7,221 bases of DNA from positions 1-7,221 of the forward strand of contig JAJYPA010000426.1 of assembly GCA_021795795.1 (NCBI GenBank), read 5' to 3'. Source of the DNA: Pseudomonadota bacterium (GTDB taxonomy: Bacteria; Pseudomonadota; Gammaproteobacteria; Halothiobacillales; Halothiobacillaceae). A model generated the notes under the pieces. The model saw only the letters and a list, made by a program, of their open reading frames with translations, ran no database searches and was not told where the DNA came from. Of the stretch, positions 1 through 6,150 are shown piece after piece; the stretch's first letter is position 1; each line of letters opens with the position of its first letter. Both the position numbers and the translations under genes were made by a program.

Positions 1-298
1 AGGCCACGGCTGCACCCAGTAGAGCGGAACCCATGGTCGAAAAGAAACTGCTGCGGGTAGTAACACGGTCGTCCTTGTATACGGCCAATACCGTAACGGC
101 GGCCCACAAGGCACCGACTACGGCTGCTCCTCCATGCAGCGGAGCCATCAGGTCAAACTCGTATCCCAGCAGATAGGCCATGATCACCAGGACGGTAATG
201 TAGATACTTCGGACATACGCATCCCAGTGGCCTAGACGCTGTTCAGTCTCGTGGACTTTGCGACGTGCGGTTTCAGGCAACATGTGAACACGCTCCAT
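1..298 (-). CDS. Membrane protein, N-terminal part (possibly FUSC/aromatic acid exporter-like), runs off the left edge
   Basis: The first 99 residues of a membrane protein are visible; the rest lies outside the window. The N-terminus (about residues 1-30) is polar and charged, ending in GHWDAYVRS. Hydrophobic stretches follow at about 31-46 and 55-74, and a third begins near 86. The pattern of two early helices, a short charged loop (YKDDRVTTRSS) and a Gly/Ala-rich helix (GSALLGAAVA) resembles the start of FUSC-type (fusaric acid/aromatic acid exporter) proteins; this family call is inference. The ATG at 298 is chosen because an in-frame stop lies two codons upstream; Met6 (283) is the alternative. 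A strong GGGAGGTGA lies about 22 bases upstream, too far to be ideal. The gene lies 36 bases after tspO on the same strand, so co-transcription is likely. Confidence 0.6.
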   Translation of the reverse strand, partial: MERVHMLPETARRKVHETEQRLGHWDAYVRSIYITVLVIMAYLLGYEFDLMAPLHGGAAVVGALWAAVTVLAVYKDDRVTTRSSFFSTMGSALLGAAVA

Positions 299-334
299 GA
301 ATCAATATAGGCATAGAGGATATGCTCACCTCCC

Positions 335-811
335 TCAACGGATATCTCGGTTCAGCCAATATATAGTCCAGTTCAAATACAGGGCGACGAACAGCCATAG
401 CCCATACGGAACCAGAAGCAGTGCCGCTATGGAGTTGATCGCCGCAAAGACCCCTATGGCAGCCAGGACCAAGGCCAATAGCACCAAGATATCTATGAGT
501 GCCCACAACGGCTTGTGAAGCCGGAAAAAAAGCCAGGACCATTTGGCGTTAGCCAATAATTGGATGCCATAGAGAACGAGTGCGGTGGTTCGTAAAGGTG
601 CCGCAGGACTGACGAAGACCAGGGCGGCCGCCAGGGCCATGAGGATGTAGAGCATGGTCCACACCACCGGAAAGACCCAGGGTGGGGGCGTACCCGCTGG
701 TTTGCGCAGGTGTTCATACCAGGCGTCGGGGCGAAACAGGGAGCCGATGGTAGCCACGGCCAGAGTGAGGACCAGACTGGCGAAGGCAACAACGGCGAAA
801 TAATTTATCAC
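335..811 (-). CDS. tspO: TspO/MBR family protein (tryptophan-rich sensory/translocator protein)
   Basis: The 158-residue product has the usual length and the hallmark motifs of the TspO/MBR family: a Trp-Tyr pair at 31-32 followed by KPAGTPPPWVFPVVWTMLY (38-55), LLANAKWSWLFFRLHKP (85-101), and LLLVPYGLWLFVALYLNW (131-148). Five hydrophobic helices can be placed at about 5-22, 46-67, 76-97, 104-124 and 130-150. Family members are membrane proteins that bind tetrapyrroles or cholesterol and are linked to stress or porphyrin handling; the ligand here cannot be read from sequence. The start is GTG at 809-811, overlapping the hsdS stop as GTGA, with GGAG eight bases upstream inside hsdS. Translation is therefore probably coupled to hsdS. 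A partial membrane protein gene follows downstream. Confidence 0.9.
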   Translation of the reverse strand: MINYFAVVAFASLVLTLAVATIGSLFRPDAWYEHLRKPAGTPPPWVFPVVWTMLYILMALAAALVFVSPAAPLRTTALVLYGIQLLANAKWSWLFFRLHKPLWALIDILVLLALVLAAIGVFAAINSIAALLLVPYGLWLFVALYLNWTIYWLNRDIR

Positions 812-2079
812 TTCCGCGTCTCCACGGCTGGGTTGGTTCTGTCCGAAACCATGTGGTGTTTTGCTATGGGCAAGCGAATCCGACCCATCAGCAGTTCCTG
901 CATCATGCCTTGTTTGAGGGCGCGGGTTTTTTTACGACGGGATTCGAGAGCGGTGATTTCGGCATCCATGTCGGAGAGAATGGTGGCGATGGCGGCTTGT
1001 TCTGACAGAGTCGGAGGGGTTTTGTAACGAAAATCGACGAAATCCTTTTGATAGAGGTGGTTGATCGTTGACCCGGCACTGAGTTGGGTAAGAAATTCAG
1101 TGAACAACTTAGAACAAAGCAGATAATAGAAAAACTCAGGATGAAATGCACCATCTATTGGCCGTATCACGAAAACACCGCTATTAAGCGTTGCTGGTAT
1201 ATAAAGATCATTAACTAATGCGACTTTACCGATGGTTCCGTCCTTTGTCACAAGAACATCATACTTTGTCAGTTGAATGTACCTATCCTGCTTGTATCGA
1301 GATTCATCTACATAATGGCAATTGTTCCAGTCAATATAGCCGCCTTTAAAATCGGTACCTGTAACGAGATAATAATCCCCTGTGTTTAAATATTCTGCGG
1401 TCGTCAAACCTTGCCATCCAATACGCGCTTTGAGGGTGGCGGTTGTTCCCAACCGCTTCACCTCCCACTCCCCACTAAACCCCGGCAGCCGAGTCTGGCC
1501 GGTGAGGAGTTGCTGCATGGTGGCCTGTTTGATGTCACGCTTTTTGGCGATGAGTTGGTCGAGTTTGGTGATCAGAGTGTCCACGTCTGACAGGGCGGTG
1601 GCTATGGCGTGTTGTTCGGGGAGGGGTGGGATAGACATCTCTATTTTATTCATTTCAGACTTATTCAGTTTTGCTCTGGTACCACTCGCCAAATAGCTTA
1701 AGATATTCCGGTGTACCAGGCACCAAAAGAGAAAGTCTTGATTATAGGAAGGTAGTGCTTTGAGAATGTGGGCGTGGTTGTTAACCCAGCATCGTCCAAT
1801 CATACGATAGGCAATTGGGCGTGAGTCATACTCATCAAAATAGCCGCCATCTTCTGCCATTAGGATAATGTCGTCATCTATACTAAAGCTATTGATATAG
1901 TCTAGTATGCCATTGGCTCCACAATATGGTAAATCACCTTGTATCTTTTCACGTTGGCGCTCGTTGAGTGGAACTCGTAGATTGTCTAGACATTCTGTCA
2001 CCTCCCCCAACCGCTTCACCTCCCAATCCTCCGGAATCACTCCCACCTCTGTCAGCTTATATCCCGGCTTCACTGCCAT
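808..2079 (-). CDS. hsdS: Type I restriction-modification specificity subunit HsdS
   Basis: The 423-residue product has the two-fold layout of HsdS: target recognition domain 1 (about 19-150), a conserved helical spacer (PPLPEQHAIATALSDVDTLI, then AKKRDIKQATMQQLLTG, 151-194), recognition domain 2 (205-354), and a second helical repeat (PPTLSEQAAIATILSDMD and RRKKTRALKQGMMQELLMGRIRL, 355-403). HsdS binds a bipartite DNA site and carries two HsdM subunits; the target cannot be read from sequence. The ATG at 2079 fits the family N-terminus (GYKLTEVGVIPEDWEVKRLG) and overlaps the hsdM 3' end by 10 bases. The frame stays open further upstream, but only as hsdM antiframe. Both recognition domains are visibly AT-richer than the spacers, as expected for exchanged modules. 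The last 20 residues (404-423) extend past the usual end and run into the tspO start. Confidence 0.93.
   Translation of the reverse strand: MAVKPGYKLTEVGVIPEDWEVKRLGEVTECLDNLRVPLNERQREKIQGDLPYCGANGILDYINSFSIDDDIILMAEDGGYFDEYDSRPIAYRMIGRCWVNNHAHILKALPSYNQDFLFWCLVHRNILSYLASGTRAKLNKSEMNKIEMSIPPLPEQHAIATALSDVDTLITKLDQLIAKKRDIKQATMQQLLTGQTRLPGFSGEWEVKRLGTTATLKARIGWQGLTTAEYLNTGDYYLVTGTDFKGGYIDWNNCHYVDESRYKQDRYIQLTKYDVLVTKDGTIGKVALVNDLYIPATLNSGVFVIRPIDGAFHPEFFYYLLCSKLFTEFLTQLSAGSTINHLYQKDFVDFRYKTPPTLSEQAAIATILSDMDAEITALESRRKKTRALKQGMMQELLMGRIRLPIAKHHMVSDRTNPAVETRK
820..823 (-). promoter_or_regulatory. Shine-Dalgarno for tspO, inside the hsdS 3' end
   Basis: On the minus strand, GGAG sits 8 bases before the GTG start of tspO. 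It lies within the last codons of hsdS and supports the GTG start and coupling through the GTGA overlap. Confidence 0.6.
1448..1467. repeat. Direct repeat copy B in hsdS (start of TRD2)
   Basis: CCCAACCGCTTCACCTCCCA, identical to 2006-2025. On the minus strand it encodes WEVKRLG at residues 205-211 of HsdS, at the beginning of the second target recognition domain. Confidence 0.95.
2006..2025. repeat. Direct repeat copy A in hsdS (start of TRD1)
   Basis: A perfect 20-base match to 1448-1467, encoding WEVKRLG at residues 19-25 of HsdS. The copies are 558 bases apart, exactly 186 codons, so recombination between them would remove one recognition domain and one spacer without shifting the frame. 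Confidence 0.95.
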
Positions 2080-4421
2080 ACGAACCCCATCTGTTTTAGA
2101 TGCGCGTCCACTTTGGCGGAGAGCGCCTCGACTTCCTCCAGCAGCTTCGGCAAGGGGGTGGCGTAGCGTTCCGCCAGTTCCTTCACGCGTCCGGTTAAGG
2201 CCTGAGAAACCCGGTCTAGTTCCGCCTGCACGTCTTCCGCCAATCGGGTAAGCCACTTGTCTTCAACGACGAGCTGCTTCACTGCCTGGCCGTCCAGTTG
2301 TCCATACTGCTTGCTGACGGTAGCAGAAAGGATCTTCTGGGCTTCTTTTACCGCCCTGCCAGCCTTGGACGCCTTTTCCAGTGTGGACAGGGCCTGTTCC
2401 AACAGCTTTTTTTCTTCTACGGCTTCTTTGTCCCGGCGAATGTCATTCAGTCGCGCCGACATACTGACCTTGCTGAGTTTGCCCTTGTCGGTTTTGGCCT
2501 CACTGAGGAGTCCATCCTCTCCCCCATGCTCTTCTTCCAGTTCCTCCAGCTCCCGGCTAAACACGTCCCGCTCCGCTTCCAGCGCATCAATGGCTTCTTG
2601 GTCTTGGGGGAAATAGCGGTGGATAACCAGGTCTTCGGAAATGAGTTCCGGGCTGGATTTCCAGCCGTCATCAATGAGCAGGTAAACGTCGTCCTGCATG
2701 GTCTCTACCCAGTAGGTCATCAGATGCTGGTAGATGGCGTAAGGGTCCACCAGTGCCGATGGCTTGAAGGTGGCCAGCAGGCTTTCTCCCAGGGTCTCCA
2801 TGAGGGCTTTGGGATGAACCTCCGGGGTGATGGCTTTCAGGATGGGGTTGACCATTCTCCGCCAGTCTTCAAAAAGGGCATGAATGGCCTGAGAAAACGC
2901 CTCAAACTCGGGGTGCTCGAAAATGGTGCTGCGGACTTGGGTGGACTCTACCTTGACCTGGCTGTAGCCCTCCCGGAGGGGCGTGAAGAGACTGTCCTTG
3001 AGTCCGGGAAGAATGGCCCAGTAATCCCCCATAGCTTCTACGTCCCGGTCAGGAATGCCGCCTTGCAGGTGGGCGGCAATGTCCTGCAGGTCTTCGGGAG
3101 TGCTGCTGTCAATATAGCGGGGCAGGTTGAGGTTGTAGTCGTTGGATGCTATTTCGGCATGGCTGACCATACGGGCATAGCCGGGTATGTCCGCCTGTCT
3201 GACGAAGGCATCGACGATCTTGTGGATGTCCCGCTGCCGCAGGCGGTTTTTGTTGCCGTCCTTCTGAAAGCCCTTGGCGGCGTCGATGAGGAAAATGCCC
3301 TTGCGACCGGTGGCATGTGCCTTGTCGAGCACGATGATGCAGGCGGGAATGCCGGTGCCATAGAAGAGGTTGGCGGGCAGGCCGATGATACCCTGAATCA
3401 CCCCACGCTGAATGAGGTTTTTACGGATGGTTCCTTCGGCACCACCCCGGAATAGGACCCCGTGGGGCAGAATCACGGCCCCTTTGCCGCTGCTCTTCAT
3501 GGATTTCAGGATGTGCAGCAGAAAGGCATAGTCCCCATTCTTGGCCGGGGGGATGCCCTCTTCAAAACGGCCATAGAGGTCATGGGACGGATCAAAGCCA
3601 TTACTCCACGCCTTGGTGGAGAAAGGCGGATTGGCGACCACGTAGTCAAAAGTCTTGAGGCCACCGTCGGTATTGATCCAGTGCGGACTGGAGAGGGTAT
3701 TGTCCTGCCAGATTTCAGCAGTTTCGTTGTTGTGCAGGATCATGTTCATTTCGGCCAGCGCCGCCGTGGCGTTGTCCATTTCCTGCCCGTAGATGGTGAC
3801 CCCGGTCCTGGCTTCCGCAGCCGCCTTGAGGAGCAGGGAGCCGGAGCCGCAGGTCGGGTCGTAGATGGTCTGCGAGGCGTTCTTGGCCTGGGCAATGCCG
3901 ATAACCTTGGCAATCACCTGAGAGACCTCCGCAGGGGTGTAGAACTGGCCCTTGCTCTTGCCGGACTCGGTGGCGAAGTGGCGCATGAGGTATTCGTAGG
4001 CATCCCCCAGCAGATCATCGCCATCGGCGCGGTTGCCGGTGAAGTCCAGTCCCTCAAAAATGCCGATGAGTTTGGTGAGGCGGTCCACCATCTCTTTGCC
4101 TCGGCCCAGTTTGTCGGCATCGTTGAAGTCGGCAACGTCAATGACACCCGTGAGGTCGTTGGCTTCCGCAAGATTGCGAATGATTTTATTGAGTTTGTCA
4201 CCAATTTCTTTGTCGCCCTTGGCCAGAACCATGTCCCGGAAGGAGCCGCCGTAAGGGACTTCGATGAGGGAGTCGGGGTTGCGTTCGGCCTTGTCGGTGA
4301 CGTATTTGACGAAGAGGAGGACCAGCACGTAGTCCTTGTACTGGGAGGCGTCCATACCCCCGCGCAGTTCGTCACAGCTTTTCCAGAGGGAGGCGTAGAG
4401 TTCGGATTTCTTAAGAGGCAT
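2070..4421 (-). CDS. hsdM: Type I restriction-modification DNA adenine methyltransferase subunit HsdM
   Basis: The 783-residue product is an N6-adenine methyltransferase subunit that transfers methyl groups from S-adenosylmethionine when assembled with HsdS. It starts with the typical HsdM helical domain (MPLKKSELYASLWKSCDELR, GGMDASQYKDYVLVLLFVKY). The catalytic domain follows from about 155: GQFYTPAEV (158-166), the AdoMet-binding motif DPTCGSGSLLL (188-198) and the catalytic NPPF (264-267), all intact. At over 780 residues it is longer than classical ~500-residue HsdM proteins. The extra C-terminal part (about 450-783) is helical, with an acidic, coiled-coil-like stretch near 607-640, as in the long HsdM subfamily. 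The ATG at 4421 matches the family N-terminus; the frame stays open to 4511 but into integrase-remnant DNA. No Shine-Dalgarno sequence is evident. The 3' end overlaps hsdS. Confidence 0.93.
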   Translation of the reverse strand: MPLKKSELYASLWKSCDELRGGMDASQYKDYVLVLLFVKYVTDKAERNPDSLIEVPYGGSFRDMVLAKGDKEIGDKLNKIIRNLAEANDLTGVIDVADFNDADKLGRGKEMVDRLTKLIGIFEGLDFTGNRADGDDLLGDAYEYLMRHFATESGKSKGQFYTPAEVSQVIAKVIGIAQAKNASQTIYDPTCGSGSLLLKAAAEARTGVTIYGQEMDNATAALAEMNMILHNNETAEIWQDNTLSSPHWINTDGGLKTFDYVVANPPFSTKAWSNGFDPSHDLYGRFEEGIPPAKNGDYAFLLHILKSMKSSGKGAVILPHGVLFRGGAEGTIRKNLIQRGVIQGIIGLPANLFYGTGIPACIIVLDKAHATGRKGIFLIDAAKGFQKDGNKNRLRQRDIHKIVDAFVRQADIPGYARMVSHAEIASNDYNLNLPRYIDSSTPEDLQDIAAHLQGGIPDRDVEAMGDYWAILPGLKDSLFTPLREGYSQVKVESTQVRSTIFEHPEFEAFSQAIHALFEDWRRMVNPILKAITPEVHPKALMETLGESLLATFKPSALVDPYAIYQHLMTYWVETMQDDVYLLIDDGWKSSPELISEDLVIHRYFPQDQEAIDALEAERDVFSRELEELEEEHGGEDGLLSEAKTDKGKLSKVSMSARLNDIRRDKEAVEEKKLLEQALSTLEKASKAGRAVKEAQKILSATVSKQYGQLDGQAVKQLVVEDKWLTRLAEDVQAELDRVSQALTGRVKELAERYATPLPKLLEEVEALSAKVDAHLKQMGFVWQ

Positions 4422-4481
4422 AAGGTGGAGGCTTACCTGAGGTGACGGGCTTATGTGCGGCATTCTATAACAAATACACAA

Positions 4482-4706
4482 AAGACGATGCAGCATACAA
4501 CAGCTATGCATCTTCTGCAGTCAGGGGTTGGAATCGACGTAATCGCGCTCTGGCTGGGGCACGAAAATCCCGCGACCACCCATCACTATGTGGAAGCGGA
4601 TTTAACAATGAAGGATCAGGCGCTCGCGCATCTGCAAGAACCAGGTGCTAACGTCAGCCGTTATTACGCCCCAAACTCCCTGATGGAGTTTCTAAAAGGA
4701 CTTTGA
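4482..4706 (+). pseudogene. Tyrosine recombinase/integrase, C-terminal remnant
   Basis: The frame encodes HTTAMHLLQSGVGIDVIALW, then LGHENPATTHHYVEAD and a tail ending FLKGL at 4706. This is the end of the catalytic domain of phage-integrase-type tyrosine recombinases, with the LGH histidine and the presumed nucleophilic Tyr (HHYVEAD) kept. The preceding HxxR motif, usually His-x-x-Arg just before HTTAM, reads KTMQ here, so both catalytic residues are missing. Nothing resembling the rest of an integrase (normally about 300 residues) lies upstream, where the sequence passes into the hsdM 5' flank. It is therefore a 5'-truncated, inactive relic. Its strand is opposite to hsdM, and it is followed at once by the hsdR remnant. 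Confidence 0.8.
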
Positions 4707-4719
4707 TTATGTAGAGTAG

Positions 4720-5238
4720 AGATCGCGAGCACGATTCGGCCTTACAACCCAGTTCACACTGCCGGAATTCTTCAAAGATGAGGACGCACTGAGGCAAATA
4801 TGGAGCAATCCCGAAACCCGCAAGGGATTTTTGCAGGGACTGGCAGAAAAAGGATACAACCGGGAACTACTCACCGAGATGCAACAGATCATCGACGCGC
4901 AGAATGGCGACCTCTATGACGTGCTGGCCTATGTGGCCTTTGCGCTGCAGCCAGTCCCCAGGACAGAACGGGCGGAACATGCCAAGCAAAGCATGGATCA
5001 CCAGTTCAGCGACAAGCAGCGGGCATTCCTGGACTTTGTGTTGGCGCAGTATGTGAAAGTGGGGGATGTGGAGCTGGATACCGAGAAGTTATCGCCTCTG
5101 CTCCGGCTGGAGTACAACAATGCCATTGCCGATGCCTTTGCGGAACTGGGCACCCCGGCGCAGGTGCGAGAGGTGTTTAGTGGGTTTCAGCGGTATTTGT
5201 ATCAAGATGAAGATCAACGGCAAAGGAACCAAAGATGA
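4720..5238 (+). pseudogene. hsdR: Type I restriction subunit HsdR, C-terminal remnant
   Basis: The frame is open from 4720 after a TAG; recognisable similarity starts near 4741 (LTTQFTLPEFFKDEDALRQI) and gives about 165 residues. It contains NGDLYDVLAYVAFAL, FSDKQRAFLDFVLAQYVKVG, LDTEKLSPLLRLEYNNAIAD and VFSGFQRYLYQ. These match the helical C-terminal domain of EcoEI/EcoAI-type HsdR proteins, which docks the motor/nuclease subunit on the methyltransferase. The nuclease and DEAD-box helicase domains, normally the first ~600 or more residues, are absent. The fragment lies on the strand opposite to hsdMS, just after the integrase relic, so truncation probably came with a recombination event. A TTG at 4831 could start a shorter product, but no function is expected. 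The stop overlaps the next start as ATGA. Confidence 0.85.
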
Positions 5239-5416
5239 TCATAACGGACAAGAAATGGCGTGCCGTGATAGATGAGGCATTGGCAGATTCCCTTACACCT
5301 CTACACTATACTGACATTGCGGAGCGCATAGTAGAAAGAAAGTTAGGACCAATCTCGGTGCCACCCCAGCGGCCACTGTGAATGCACAGATATCTCGGTC
5401 TATCAAATATGAGGGA
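5235..5416 (+). pseudogene. HARE-HTH domain protein (HrgA-like), N-terminal remnant with frameshift
   Basis: The ATG overlaps the hsdR stop as ATGA. The first 37 codons read MIITDKKWRAVIDEALADSL, then TPLHYTDIAERIVERKL, and then run to a TGA at 5379-5381 in a nonsense tail. In another frame the domain resumes from base 5345 as RTNLGATPAATVNAQISRSI then KYEG, so one base has been lost near 5345. Joined, this matches the HARE-HTH winged-helix domain (W..AI..vL, lHY.eIa..I....l, GaTPa.TVna.is) found at the N-terminus of HrgA-like and other restriction-associated proteins. Homology stops at about 5416, where the converging unknown gene ends. HrgA-like proteins normally continue for hundreds of residues, so this is both frameshifted and truncated. 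A sequencing error at 5345 is the alternative for the shift but does not explain the truncation. Confidence 0.7.
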
Positions 5417-6031
5417 CTAGATTATCGTCGAATTGTCCCCTTTCGTCCCCTCGCGGGAGATGATGCGGTTGTCTTCTACCTCAAAAGACCAACCAACTTC
5501 TTTTAATGCTGGCTGGAGGAGCTCTCTAAATCTCCTTCTTCGTCCTGAAACGGTCTGTCCAGGAGCATTATTTGGTATGATGCGCGTAATAAATATCCTT
5601 GCTCGATTTCGTTCAGGATCCCAATCTAACCATTCATGATCAGACTTAGAAACCACGAGGTTAATTACTTCTTCGATAGCTTTCTTGAACTGAAATTTTT
5701 TGCTTCGTTTTTCAAGCTGTCTATATTTACCCTTCTTAACGGTGGCTTTCATTTTGGTTACATCGACACTCCAGATATGCAGCGGAGCGCGAGATGATCC
5801 ACTAACAGTTGGCCCGTGGCGCTCTAAAATGAATTCTAAAAGTGGATTATTCCAAGTTAATTTTTCAATTCGGCAAAGTTTATCAGAGAATGTCTTTTCT
5901 GCGTCGCTTCCTTTGATGTAAGGCCAGGCCTCAATCAACTGTTCTTTCACTCGTTTAATAAACTGGGGGGCGATCAACCCATTATCCATACCGAAAAGAA
6001 TTTCTTTTAATGCGCGACATTTATCTTCCAT
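5417..6031 (-). CDS. Protein of unknown function, 204 residues
   Basis: I do not recognise a named family. The ATG at 6031 has a strong AGGAGG nine bases upstream, which decides the start against the longer open frame (to 6094) that runs into the neighbouring repeat element. The product looks soluble, without a signal peptide or membrane segments. Visible features are a helical N-terminal part (1-60), a central stretch LLEFILERHGPTVSGSSRAP (64-83) leading to HIWSVDV, a lysine-rich basic segment (99-117), WLDWDPERNR (134-143), and a second basic cluster GRRRRFRELL (163-172). The basic patches would suit nucleic-acid binding, which is inference only. The gene lies downstream of the GTPase gene on the same strand, separated by a 96-bp inserted repeat. 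Its stop lies exactly where the HARE-HTH homology on the other strand breaks off, so its 3' end marks a module boundary. Confidence 0.75.
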   Translation of the reverse strand: MEDKCRALKEILFGMDNGLIAPQFIKRVKEQLIEAWPYIKGSDAEKTFSDKLCRIEKLTWNNPLLEFILERHGPTVSGSSRAPLHIWSVDVTKMKATVKKGKYRQLEKRSKKFQFKKAIEEVINLVVSKSDHEWLDWDPERNRARIFITRIIPNNAPGQTVSGRRRRFRELLQPALKEVGWSFEVEDNRIISREGTKGDNSTII

Positions 6032-6040
6032 ACCTGATTT

Positions 6041-6046
6041 CCTCCT
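6041..6046 (-). promoter_or_regulatory. Shine-Dalgarno AGGAGG of the 204-residue unknown protein
   Basis: AGGAGG on the minus strand, nine bases before the ATG at 6031. Its first two bases belong to the direct repeat copy (6045-6049) flanking the inserted element, so the site survived the insertion intact. Confidence 0.8.
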
Positions 6047-6049
6047 AAT
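6045..6049. repeat. Probable target-site duplication, copy 1 (CTAAT)
   Basis: CTAAT directly abuts the left 11-bp terminal inverted repeat of the element and is repeated in the same orientation at 6146-6150. Confidence 0.7.
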
Positions 6050-6145
6050 TGCGCATTCCGGCGAGAGTGGGCAGTGATTCCGGTAAATCCACAAAAGTGC
6101 CCACTATCAATCGTAATAGCCGCACACGATCAAACGGAATGCGCA
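6050..6145. mobile_element. MITE-like 96-bp element with 11-bp terminal inverted repeats
   Basis: The ends are perfect inverted repeats, TGCGCATTCCG (6050-6060) and CGGAATGCGCA (6135-6145), flanked on both sides by CTAAT. There is no coding capacity. Internal structure includes a perfect 8-bp inverted repeat (AGTGGGCA 6066-6073 / TGCCCACT 6098-6105), which extends inward by a further six pairs with one bulged base (6074-6079 / 6086-6092), and a 5-bp hairpin (6110-6114 / 6126-6130). The motif ATTCCGG occurs twice, 22 bases apart (6055 and 6077). Repeated motifs of this kind near the tip and a 5-bp duplication suit an internally deleted IS21-family element; that family assignment is inference. 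The insertion lies between the GTPase gene and the unknown gene. Confidence 0.72.
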
Positions 6146-6150
6146 CTAAT
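6146..6150. repeat. Probable target-site duplication, copy 2 (CTAAT)
   Basis: CTAAT directly abuts the right terminal inverted repeat and matches 6045-6049. Removing the element plus one copy would leave a gap of 102 bases between the GTPase stop and the start of the downstream gene. Confidence 0.7.

Noticed and set aside
2298..3455. A 385-residue plus-strand open frame opposite hsdM
   Set aside because: It is the antisense of a well-conserved hsdM with intact family motifs; long antisense frames are common in GC-rich genes, and the translation shows no recognisable domain.
3462..4445. A 327-residue plus-strand open frame opposite hsdM
   Set aside because: Same reasoning: it mirrors the HsdM catalytic domain, has Gly/Val-rich low-information sequence and no start context.
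5331..5352. Programmed frameshift joining the two HARE-HTH frames
   Set aside because: No X XXY YYZ slippery heptamer is present at the shift, and the gene is also truncated downstream, so simple decay (or a sequence error) is more likely.
341..5399. Shared 11-mer GATATCTCGGT at 341-351 and 5389-5399 as possible attachment sites
   Set aside because: Several 11-base matches are expected by chance in 7 kb, both copies lie inside coding frames (tspO end and HARE-HTH), and the match does not extend.
5400..5506. Plus-strand frame continuing from the HARE-HTH domain to a TAA at 5506
   Set aside because: From about 5417 it is antisense to the end of the unknown gene and no longer resembles HARE-HTH proteins.
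6050..6145. Retron msr-msd RNA, integron attC site, or intrinsic terminator
   Set aside because: There is no reverse transcriptase in the window, the GTTRRRY/RYYYAAC boxes are absent, and neither strand has a T-run after the stems. The flanking CTAAT repeats fit insertion better.
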